Assembly (NCBI GenBank): GCA_016717345.1
Contig: JADKFR010000006.1
Coordinates: 62,001 to 126,000 of the forward strand
Length of the DNA: 64,000 nucleotides
Source of the DNA: Propionibacteriaceae bacterium
Lineage (GTDB): Bacteria > Actinomycetota > Actinomycetes > Propionibacteriales > Propionibacteriaceae
Direction of reading: 5' to 3'
The notes below the pieces were generated by a model. That model was not told where the DNA came from. It did no database searches and saw only the letters and a list, made by a program, of their open reading frames with translations. Position 1 is the first letter of the stretch, and every line of letters starts with the position of its first letter. The translations under genes were made by a program, and so were the position numbers. Of this stretch, positions 1 to 7,326 are shown piece by piece.

Positions 1-255
1 GAAGAGCGCCTCGGGAAGGGTCAGGCTGGCGTCGGCCCGGGTGACTGACACCGTCGCCATGCGGAGTTCGCCCGAGGTCGGGAAGGTGGCGGCGCCCTGG
101 ACGCTGATCGCCGGCCTGCCATCCACGGTGCCGAGCAGGTCATGGGTGGCGCCGGGTGCCCAGGTGACGTACGGAACCGGCACCATCGCGATCACGGCGG
201 CGAACGCGATGAAGAGTAGGGCCGCGACGGCGGCCGTCCACGTCTGCTTGGTCAC
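1..255 (-). CDS. YlbL-type PDZ/Lon-like membrane protease, N-terminal part (runs off window)
   Basis: Only the first 85 codons are present; the rest lies left of position 1. The GTG start at 255 gives a short basic N-terminus, one hydrophobic membrane segment (about residues 8-28), and the start of an extracytoplasmic domain with VPVPYVTWAPGATHDLLG and TLPEAL. This matches the N-terminus of the YlbL/Rv3194c family (signal anchor, PDZ domain, Lon-like S16 protease domain). The PDZ and catalytic domains are not visible here. It diverges from the DUF2342 gene, the arrangement found around Rv3194c/Rv3195 in mycobacteria. Family assignment rests on the N-terminus and synteny. Confidence 0.8.
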   Translation of the reverse strand, partial: MTKQTWTAAVAALLFIAFAAVIAMVPVPYVTWAPGATHDLLGTVDGRPAISVQGAATFPTSGELRMATVSVTRADASLTLPEALF

Positions 256-381
256 CCGGCTCCCTCCACCCTCGATCGTCGATTCCGCGGGCGAGACTAC
301 CCTGCGAGCCTGTCCACCACCGACCGGGCCGATAGCTTGGGCGCGTCATGGACAATGGTGACGTGCGACGAAGGAGCGGCT

Positions 382-1761
382 GTGAGTGACCAGGGGAATC
401 CCAACCTTCCGGGCGCCGGCGACGAATCCGGCCGCCCCGATGAAGAAGCCCTGTTGAAGTTTCTGGCGCAGTTCGGGCTGACCCCGGGCCCCGATGGTCG
501 ACTCAACATCGAGGAGTTGATGGGACGCATGCAGGGCATGATGAGTGCCTTCAGCAACCAGATGGCGAGCCACGGGCCCACCGACGAGGCCGGCATGAAC
601 TGGCGGTTCACCAAGGACATCGCCCGCAAGGTGACTGCGGCGGACGGAGCTGATCCCACCCCCCTGGCTGCCCAACACGCCGCCGTCCGCGACGCGACGG
701 CGCTGGCCGACCTCTGGCTCGACGAACAGATCTCCTTTCCCGCGGTGGCCCGACCGGCAGCGGCCTGGAGTCGCGCCGAGTGGGTCGAGAACACCTTCAC
801 CACCTGGCAGCAGCTCACCCGCCCGGTGGTCACGCAGCTGAGCGCCGCACTGGGTGGGCTGTTGGATCGCCAGGGCAGCACCGACCCGGGCGCGGGGATG
901 ATGCAGCCGATGATCCGGGCGGCCGCCGGTGGCATGTTCGCGGCGCAGGTCGGCCAGTCACTGGGCAGGCTCGCCACCGAGGTCGTGAGCGCGGGCGACG
1001 TCGGGATCCCCCTCACCCAGAAACCACAGGTCGCCCTGCTGCCCACCAACCTCGCCGCGTTCAGCGACGGTCTGGATCTCGACGCGTCCGACGTCCTGCT
1101 CTTCCTCGCGCTTCGCGAGACCGCTCGCCAGCGGCTCTTCGCCGCGGTGGGATGGCTCGGTCCGCAGTTACTGGCTCTGGTGGAGCACTACGCCCGCGGA
1201 ATCGCGATCGACCCGGACGCTTTTGAGCAGGCGATCGAGTCGCAGATCAGCAACTCGATGACTCCCGAACAGATCGAGCAGGCGGGTCAGGTGGTGGCGG
1301 GGTCCCTGTTCGCCCCCGCCGTGACCGAGGAGCAGCGCGAGGTCCTCGGGCGCTTGGAAACCCTGCTGGCGCTGGTCGAGGGCTGGGTTGACGAGGTCGT
1401 CGAACAGGTGACGCGGGGTCGGATGCCTTCAGCCGTCGCGCTGACGGAGGTCATGCGTCGCCGGCGGGCCGCGGGCGGGCCGGCCGAAGCCGCCCTCAAA
1501 GCCCTGGTGGGGCTGGAACTGAGGCCACGCCGGATGCGCGATGCCGCCAACGTCTGGGCCGCGACCCGGGCAACCCGGGGCCCAGAGGCTCGGGATGCCG
1601 CGTGGGACCATCCCGACCTCGTGCCGACGGCCGCCGACCTGGATGATCCACTGGGGTATGCCGAGCATGGCCACGCAGGGGCCACCCCCGATGATCTGGA
1701 CGCCGAACTGGCCAAGTTGTTGGACGAGGAAGGCCGCCCGGGACCGCACCGCGTCGAGTGA
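382..1761 (+). CDS. DUF2342 zincin-like (zinc-dependent metalloprotease family) protein
   Basis: A 459-residue protein of the DUF2342 family, often annotated as zinc-dependent metalloprotease or F420-biosynthesis-associated. GTG 382 is chosen over the in-frame upstream start at 337 because AAGGAG (371-376) sits 5 nt before it and the residues from there match the family. The helical core is visible: GGMFAAQVGQSLGRLATEV, IPLTQKPQVALLPTN, and the motif region LRETARQRLF (residues 244-253) followed by HYARGI. As I remember the family, the motif is REAAHxRLFAH, with His as metal ligands. Here the equivalent positions are Arg249 and Ala, so metal binding or peptidase activity is doubtful. It diverges from the YlbL gene as in other actinobacteria. 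Its function is not known. Confidence 0.85.
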   Translation: MSDQGNPNLPGAGDESGRPDEEALLKFLAQFGLTPGPDGRLNIEELMGRMQGMMSAFSNQMASHGPTDEAGMNWRFTKDIARKVTAADGADPTPLAAQHAAVRDATALADLWLDEQISFPAVARPAAAWSRAEWVENTFTTWQQLTRPVVTQLSAALGGLLDRQGSTDPGAGMMQPMIRAAAGGMFAAQVGQSLGRLATEVVSAGDVGIPLTQKPQVALLPTNLAAFSDGLDLDASDVLLFLALRETARQRLFAAVGWLGPQLLALVEHYARGIAIDPDAFEQAIESQISNSMTPEQIEQAGQVVAGSLFAPAVTEEQREVLGRLETLLALVEGWVDEVVEQVTRGRMPSAVALTEVMRRRRAAGGPAEAALKALVGLELRPRRMRDAANVWAATRATRGPEARDAAWDHPDLVPTAADLDDPLGYAEHGHAGATPDDLDAELAKLLDEEGRPGPHRVE

Positions 1762-1768
1762 GGCGAGG

Positions 1769-2302
1769 TCACGGCCTCAGGTGACCGCCGCCTCTGGCGA
1801 ATTCCATGCCTGAAAGGAACGCCTTGGCGCGTTCACAATCCGGGTAGCGGGCGACCAGGCTCTGAAATCGCTTGGAATGGTTGGGTTCGACGAGGTGCAC
1901 CAGTTCGTGGAGCAGGACGTAGTCGCCCACCCAGTCGGGGGCCCCGCGCAGCCGGTCGGTGACGCGGATCCGGCCGGTGTCCGGTGAGCACGAGCCCCAG
2001 CGCCGGTTCTGGTTCGACACCCAGGTCACGCTGAATTCGGGCAGCGGCCCGTCCAGCCAGGGTTGGAGGTAGCGAGCCGCCAGCGTCTCGGCGCGGTCAT
2101 GCAACGCCTCGTCGCCCGCGGGGACCGTCCGCCGGGCCTCCTTGGCCAGGAACCGCTCGATCAGTGGCGGCACCAGTTGCGCTTCCTGCCGGGCCGTCAG
2201 CAGCGCCGGCACGACGGCGACCAACCGTCCTTGCTCTCGGAAGACCGTCAGCGTGCTCCGGCGTCGGGCGCTGCGTCGAATCTGAACCGGTGGTGATTCC
2301 AT
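1769..2302 (-). CDS. YgjP/DUF45-family metallopeptidase (SprT-like zincin)
   Basis: A 177-residue protein of the YgjP/DUF45 (M48-like) family. The catalytic zincin motif HELVH is at residues 132-136, with the family-typical downstream NHSKRF at 141-146 and upstream QNRRWGSCS (98-106). The motifs are intact, so it is probably an active zinc peptidase; the substrate is unknown. It converges with the DUF2342 gene, leaving 7 nt between stops. No signal peptide or membrane segment is seen, so it is probably cytosolic. Confidence 0.88.
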   Translation of the reverse strand: MESPPVQIRRSARRRSTLTVFREQGRLVAVVPALLTARQEAQLVPPLIERFLAKEARRTVPAGDEALHDRAETLAARYLQPWLDGPLPEFSVTWVSNQNRRWGSCSPDTGRIRVTDRLRGAPDWVGDYVLLHELVHLVEPNHSKRFQSLVARYPDCERAKAFLSGMEFARGGGHLRP

Positions 2303-2355
2303 GCAGGCACCCTATGTGGCCGCCCTGACAATCCCGAGCCAGGTTCCTGGGCGCA

Positions 2356-2400
2356 CGTTTCGAGCCGCCTTGACCGGGCGTTTCGAGCCGCCTTGACCGG
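2356..2400. repeat. Two-copy tandem repeat, 22 bp unit, 23 bp period
   Basis: Positions 2356-2377 and 2379-2400 are identical 22-mers (beginning CGTTTCGAGC and ending CTTGACCGG) separated by one G. They lie in the 312-nt gene-free stretch 2303-2614 between the divergently transcribed YgjP and DUF5679 genes. The only other item seen there is a TAGACT hexamer at 2554-2559 that could be a -10 box for the DUF5679 gene, with no clear -35. The repeat may be a duplicated operator or a chance slippage product. Confidence 0.75.
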
Positions 2401-2614
2401 AGGTGACGCCGACCGATAGCTTCGAGTGGTGAGGCCCTCCCGGGCCGGACCGCTCGCAGGGGAAGGCAAGCGGCTCTGGAACCGGTGAGGGCCTTGCGAA
2501 CGTCGGGCATGGCAGCCGACCGCGGCGGCCATCGCCTCGCGAGCCTGCGTGTGTAGACTTGCGCGGCAAGATGCCGCACCAGGGGCGGCAACCCGACTAC
2601 CACGAGGAGTACCA

Positions 2615-2779
2615 GTGGCGCAGGACAGCTACACGGGGTCTTTCTACTGTGTGAAGTGCAAGGACCACCGCGACGCCAGCGGCGACGTGAGCGTGAACGA
2701 GAAGGGCACCCGGATCGCTAAGGCCAAGTGTCCCGTGTGCGGCACGAACCTGACCCGCTTCCTTCCGAAGCAGGCCTGA
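2615..2779 (+). CDS. DUF5679-family small zinc-ribbon protein
   Basis: A 54-residue protein starting at GTG 2615, with GAGGAG at 2604-2609 (5-nt spacer). It carries CVKC near the N-terminus and CPVCG near the C-terminus, a four-cysteine zinc ribbon typical of DUF5679 (the Rv3196A position in mycobacteria), and ends LTRFLPKQA. Function is unknown. Followed by a strong hairpin at 2796-2835, so it is probably monocistronic. Confidence 0.85.
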   Translation: MAQDSYTGSFYCVKCKDHRDASGDVSVNEKGTRIAKAKCPVCGTNLTRFLPKQA

Positions 2780-2795
2780 TCCTCAAGATCTGACC

Positions 2796-2835
2796 CACAA
2801 GAGCGCCGCGGCCCTGAGGCCGCGGCGCTCTTGTG
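2796..2835 (+). terminator. Strong hairpin terminator after the DUF5679 gene
   Basis: A perfect 18-bp inverted repeat (2796-2813 and 2818-2835) with loop CTGA, 17 nt after the DUF5679 stop. It lacks a long T-run, as is common for actinobacterial hairpin terminators. Confidence 0.75.
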
Positions 2836-2949
2836 TCCGTCAACCCTGCGAGGTCTGCGAACCGGGGTGGTGTTGGCAGTTGGTGGTGGGGTGTTGTCGG
2901 TGGCCCGGGCAGGCTTGAGCCGGGGCGTCCCACCCGCTGAGGTGGCAGG

Positions 2950-3828
2950 GTGATCCCCGAACAGTACCGGCTCGTGCGCCCGGTCGCCCGTGCGTGGCGT
3001 TCTCCCGGCGTCCTGCAGATCGGGTTGGATGCCGACGGTCTCGTCCTGCATGGGGTCCCGGGCCAACTCGCGGACGCCGTCGACGCCTTGCGGCAGTCCC
3101 GTTCGCTCGCTGACCTGGACCGGCTGCTGCCGGCCCTGGGCACGAGCCTGCTCGAATGGTTCCTGCATCAACTAGCCGGCCACGGACTGCTGGAGCCGGC
3201 AACTGAGCCGGGCGACCAGCCCACCCTGGGGATCGCGGTGGTTGGTTCCGGGGGCCTGGCGGACGACTTGTGCAGCCTGCTCCACCGCAGCCTCGGCATC
3301 GCCCCCACCCGGATCGCCAGCAGTGTTCCACCAACCGGCGCCCGACCACACCACAGCGGCAACTACCGAGCGTCCCCGGTGCTCCACTGGAGCGCCCAGA
3401 CCCAGTCCTGGCCGGAACTGACGATCGTGGCCACCGAAACCCAGGAACCGGACCGGGCCCTCACGGATGCCCTGCTCCGGGCCGATCGAGCCCATCTGGT
3501 GACCCGGCTGGAACCCGCCCGAGCCGTGGTCGGACCGCTGGTCATTCCAGGCCGGACGCCCTGCGTCCGCTGCCACGACCTGCTTCGCTGCCGCTACGAC
3601 CCGGCCTGGCCCCGGCTCGTGGCCCAACTCTGCGCCGAGCCTGCCCCGATTGATCCCGCCCTCCAGAGCTGGGCAGTGGCGACCACCGTCGCCCAGGTCC
3701 GCTGCCAGCTCGGCGGGGGCACGCCCGACGTCACGGGACGCACGTTGGAACTGGGAGTCGAGCAGTCGCTGCACACCCGGGAATGGCCCGCCCATCCTGA
3801 GTGCGGCTGCCTGCTGGTCGTGGCATGA
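2950..3828 (+). CDS. Cyclodehydratase/ThiF-like (TOMM leader-binding-type) protein
   Basis: A 292-residue protein resembling the ThiF-like cyclodehydratase or leader-peptide-binding proteins annotated near azoline biosynthesis genes. Visible are an N-terminal alpha/beta region, a glycine-rich VVGSGG turn (about 98-102), and a C-terminal cysteine quartet, CVRC (205-208) and HPECGC (282-287), likely a structural zinc site. The ATP-binding motifs of a full E1 domain are not obvious. No YcaO gene or precursor-peptide gene lies nearby. It occupies the Rv3196-like slot between DUF5679 and the AarF kinase. It may be a degenerate domain in a non-RiPP role; function unknown. The start is GTG 2950. Confidence 0.6.
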   Translation: MIPEQYRLVRPVARAWRSPGVLQIGLDADGLVLHGVPGQLADAVDALRQSRSLADLDRLLPALGTSLLEWFLHQLAGHGLLEPATEPGDQPTLGIAVVGSGGLADDLCSLLHRSLGIAPTRIASSVPPTGARPHHSGNYRASPVLHWSAQTQSWPELTIVATETQEPDRALTDALLRADRAHLVTRLEPARAVVGPLVIPGRTPCVRCHDLLRCRYDPAWPRLVAQLCAEPAPIDPALQSWAVATTVAQVRCQLGGGTPDVTGRTLELGVEQSLHTREWPAHPECGCLLVVA

Positions 3829-3852
3829 GGAACCGCGAGGCACACTGGCGAG

Positions 3853-5187
3853 GTGACTGAATCGCGCGTTGAGCCCGCCGACCGATCGCGCGTCCTGCCG
3901 GAAGGGGCGTTGGGTCGCAACGCCCGGCTACTCAGCCTGCCGCTGGGGGCCGCCGGACGCGCGACCGTAGGCATGGGCCGAAGACTGCTGGGAGCCTCGG
4001 CCGATGAAGTGGACGCCCAGTTGCGTGACGCCGCTGCCGATCAGCTCTTCTCGGTGCTGGGCGAGCTCAAGGGCGGGGCCATGAAGTTCGGGCAGGCCAT
4101 GTCGATGATGGAAGCCATGCTCCCGGAGGAAATGGCTGCCCCCTTCCGGGCCCGGCTTCGCCAACTGCAGGACTCCGCTCCCCCCATGCCGACCTCGCGC
4201 GTCCATCAGGTGCTGCGTGCCGAACTCGGGTCGGACTGGCGGCGCCAGTTCGCCGAGTTCGACCCCCGCCCCGCCGCCGCAGCGTCGATCGGACAGGTGC
4301 ACCGGGCTGTGCTCGCAGGCTCCCGCCAGCCGGTGGCAGTCAAGGTGCAGTACCCGGGCGCCGACGTTGCGCTGGCCAGCGACCTCAAGCAGATCCAACG
4401 CCTGGCGGCGGCGGTCTCCCCCCTCACGGGCGGGCTCGACGTGGTGGCGATGACCCGCGAGATCGCAGAACGGGTCTCCGAAGAGGTCGACTATGTCCTC
4501 GAGGGCGCCTCGCAGCAGCAGATGGCTGAGGCCGTGGCCGGGCATCCGCGCTTCATCGTGCCGCGGGTTCACCTCGCCACCCGGCGGGTGTTGGTTTCGG
4601 ACTGGGTGGACGGGGTGAAGCTCACCACCCTGGCCGATCGCCCGGAGGCAGAGCGCAACGCCGCCGGCCTGGACTATGTCACCTTCCTGTTCGCCGGGCC
4701 CTCGCTGGCGGGCCTGCTGCACGCCGACCCCCATCCGGGCAACTATCTGGTCACCCCCGACAACAAGCTCGGCGTCGTGGACTTCGGACTGGTCTCGCGC
4801 TTGCCGAACGGACTTCCCGAGCCGATGGGCCGGTTGATCCGGCACGCTGTCGCCGGTGATGCGCAAGCCATGCTGGCTGGGCTCGTCAAGGAAGGTTTCG
4901 TGCGTGAGGCCCTCGATCCGGTCGACGTCCTCAACTACCTCAACCCGTTCGTCGAACCGGCCACGACGGAGTGCTTCCGGTTCAACCGGGAGTGGACCCG
5001 TGCCCAGTTCGTGCGGGTCCACACCAGCATGGGGCCCCAAGGGGTGGCCATGCGCTTGAACATCCCCCCCGAGTACTCGTTGATCTATCGGGTCTGGATG
5101 AGCGGCATCGCCGTCCTCGCCCAACTCGACGTGAGCGCCAACTTCGCCGCAGTACTGCGGGCCTACCTTCCCGGTTTCGCCGGCTGA
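3853..5187 (+). CDS. AarF/UbiB (ABC1) family atypical kinase
   Basis: A 444-residue ABC1/UbiB-family protein starting at GTG 3853. Family landmarks are all present: KFGQ at 78-81, the alanine-rich loop AAAASIGQVH (141-150), the lysine in VAVKVQYPG (K164), HADPHPGN (290-297) and DFG at 310-312. In mycobacteria the orthologous gene (Rv3197) lies beside whiB7 and has been linked to macrolide tolerance; other family members support quinone biosynthesis. Here whiB7 is absent and the 3' end overlaps the 3' end of convergent uvrD2 by 25 nt. Confidence 0.88.
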   Translation: MTESRVEPADRSRVLPEGALGRNARLLSLPLGAAGRATVGMGRRLLGASADEVDAQLRDAAADQLFSVLGELKGGAMKFGQAMSMMEAMLPEEMAAPFRARLRQLQDSAPPMPTSRVHQVLRAELGSDWRRQFAEFDPRPAAAASIGQVHRAVLAGSRQPVAVKVQYPGADVALASDLKQIQRLAAAVSPLTGGLDVVAMTREIAERVSEEVDYVLEGASQQQMAEAVAGHPRFIVPRVHLATRRVLVSDWVDGVKLTTLADRPEAERNAAGLDYVTFLFAGPSLAGLLHADPHPGNYLVTPDNKLGVVDFGLVSRLPNGLPEPMGRLIRHAVAGDAQAMLAGLVKEGFVREALDPVDVLNYLNPFVEPATTECFRFNREWTRAQFVRVHTSMGPQGVAMRLNIPPEYSLIYRVWMSGIAVLAQLDVSANFAAVLRAYLPGFAG

Positions 5188-7262
5188 GCCATCCCGACGC
5201 CGGAGGGCGGCTGCTCTCCGGCGAGGATCGCCAGGACTGTCGCTGCGTACTGGTCGCACTTGGCCCTGCCCACACCAGGCACCGACAGCAGCCCGACTTC
5301 GTCCCGAGGCTGCCGCTCAGCGATCGCCATCAAGGTGGCGTCGGTGAAGATGCAGAAGGCCGGGAGCCCGCGCGCGCTCGCCGCCGCCCGCCGCCAGGAG
5401 GTCAGTTGCTCGTACACCGCTTCGTCGTAGCCCGGGACGCAGTCGAGGTGGCGCTGCAGCTTGCGCTCGGCACCACCCGACAGCGACCGGCCGCAGACCC
5501 GGCAGGTGGCGCTCATCGCCGTCCCCGCTGCCCGACGCTTCCCCGCCGGACGCGCGACGACCTCGGCGGCCGGCGCCAGCCCGTCCAGGAAACGGGACGG
5601 GGACCGGAAGCCCGTACCCCGACGGCTCTTCGACCAGGACACCATCAGATGCCGGCGGGCACGCGTCACCCCGACGTAGAACAACCGGCCCTCTTCGGCG
5701 ACCTGCGCGGGGGTGGTCGCCAAGGACAGGGGCAGCGTGCCCTCCTGCACGCCCACGACAGCGACGGCTTCCCATTCCAGCCCCTTCGACGCGTGCAGGG
5801 TCGACAGCGTGACGCCTTCACCGGTGGGCGCGTGCTCAGCGCTGGCCCGCGCCTGCAGCTCAGCCACCAGCGTGGAGAGATCGACGCCCTTGCTCTGTGC
5901 CAGATCGTCGGCCAGTGCGAGGAGGGCCGCCAGCGACTCCCATCGCTCCCGGACCCTGCCCTGACCGGTGGGGGCAGTGGGCGACCATCCCAGCCGAGTG
6001 AGCGCGTCACGACACCCTTCCGCTGCCTCACCGCTCGGGTCCCGCCGCGCCGCCTCGGCCAGCACACCGAGCGCCTGGCGCACCTCAGGCCGCTCGAAGA
6101 AGCCCTCGCCCGCGCGCACCGCGAACGGGATCCGCGCCTCCTCCAACGCGGTTTCGAACAGTGGCGATTGGGCGTGCACCCGATACAGCAACGCCATCTC
6201 CCGCCAGGGAATGCCCTGCTCGTGCCGCTCCTTCAGCCAGGACACCACCGCCCGCGACTCATCGAATTCGGTGGCGCACGGGAGCAGCCGGGGCTCGGGC
6301 CCGGGCTCGCGCTGCGACTCAAGCCGAACCGTGCCAGGGATCCGCGCCCTCACCGCGACAGTGTTGGCCAGTTTCACTACTTGGGGGGTGGAGCGATAGT
6401 CACGCACCAACCTGACGATGTGGGCCTGGGGAAAGCGGGTGGCGAACCCCGTGAGGTAGTCCGGCGACGCCCCCGCGAACGAATGGATCGTCTGCGCCGG
6501 GTCGCCGACCACGCACAGGTCCTGGGACGGGCCCTGCCACAGTTCCAGCAGCGCTTGCTGGACGGGACTGACGTCCTGATATTCGTCGACGACGAGATGG
6601 CGATAGGCGGCGCGGATTTCGGCGGCCACGTCCTCGTGGTCACTGAGCAGGGCAGTCGCGCACAACAGGATGTCGTCGAAGTCGATCACCCCTCGGTCGG
6701 ACTTGACCTGTTCGTAGCGACCCAGAACCCGCCCGACCGCGGCCGCCTCCAGCCCGGACACCTCCCGTCCGGCCGCCCCAGCCAGCGCGGCGTACTCCCC
6801 CGGAGCCACGTTGCTGACTTTGGCCCAGGACACCTCTGTCAACAGGTCGCGCAAGGTCGAGGTCTCAGCGGTGAGTCGCAGTTTGCGGGTCGCCTCGGCT
6901 ACCAGCGACATGCGCTGATCCGTCACCTGGGGCAGGGCCGTCCCGTAGGCGCGGGGCCAGAAGTACTGGGCTTGGCGCAAGGCCGCGGAGTGGAAGGTTC
7001 GGGCCTGCACGCCGCCAGCCCCGAGGGAACGCAGCCGGGTGCGCAACTCACCCGCGGCCCGGGTGGTGAACGTGACCGCGAGCACAGCCGACGCGTCGTA
7101 GGCGCCCGTCTGGACCCCGCGCGCGATGCGATGGGTGATGGCCCGGGTCTTGCCGGTTCCAGCGCCGGCGATCACCCCGACCGGACGGCCGAACGTGGTC
7201 GCCACCTCCCGCTGCTCCGGGTCGAGCCCGCGCAGGAGCTCCTCGGGTTCTCTCAGCGTCAC
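5163..7262 (-). CDS. uvrD2: ATP-dependent DNA helicase UvrD2
   Basis: An SF1A helicase of about 699 residues. Walker A is AGAGTGKT (32-39), Walker B VDEYQD, and motif VI FYVGVTRARRHL. After the motor comes a cysteine-rich segment (CRVCGRSL, then HLDC) leading to a C-terminal HRDC-like domain (LLSVPGVGRAKCDQY), the layout of mycobacterial UvrD2 (Rv3198c), a 3'-5' helicase of DNA repair. The start is set at GTG 7262, where similarity begins (TLREPEELL); no good Shine-Dalgarno is seen and GTG 7283 is an alternative. It is divergent from recC with about 64 nt between starts. Confidence 0.9.
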   Translation of the reverse strand: MTLREPEELLRGLDPEQREVATTFGRPVGVIAGAGTGKTRAITHRIARGVQTGAYDASAVLAVTFTTRAAGELRTRLRSLGAGGVQARTFHSAALRQAQYFWPRAYGTALPQVTDQRMSLVAEATRKLRLTAETSTLRDLLTEVSWAKVSNVAPGEYAALAGAAGREVSGLEAAAVGRVLGRYEQVKSDRGVIDFDDILLCATALLSDHEDVAAEIRAAYRHLVVDEYQDVSPVQQALLELWQGPSQDLCVVGDPAQTIHSFAGASPDYLTGFATRFPQAHIVRLVRDYRSTPQVVKLANTVAVRARIPGTVRLESQREPGPEPRLLPCATEFDESRAVVSWLKERHEQGIPWREMALLYRVHAQSPLFETALEEARIPFAVRAGEGFFERPEVRQALGVLAEAARRDPSGEAAEGCRDALTRLGWSPTAPTGQGRVRERWESLAALLALADDLAQSKGVDLSTLVAELQARASAEHAPTGEGVTLSTLHASKGLEWEAVAVVGVQEGTLPLSLATTPAQVAEEGRLFYVGVTRARRHLMVSWSKSRRGTGFRSPSRFLDGLAPAAEVVARPAGKRRAAGTAMSATCRVCGRSLSGGAERKLQRHLDCVPGYDEAVYEQLTSWRRAAASARGLPAFCIFTDATLMAIAERQPRDEVGLLSVPGVGRAKCDQYAATVLAILAGEQPPSGVGMAQPAKPGR

Positions 7263-7326
7263 GGAGACACTGTAGGCAACCACCGTGACAAAACTGTCGG
7301 CGGCCCGTCCTAGGGTGGGACGCACC

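Noticed and set aside
337..381. Upstream in-frame start for the DUF2342 gene
   Set aside because: The extra 15 residues do not look family-like, and GTG 382 has AAGGAG at the right distance.
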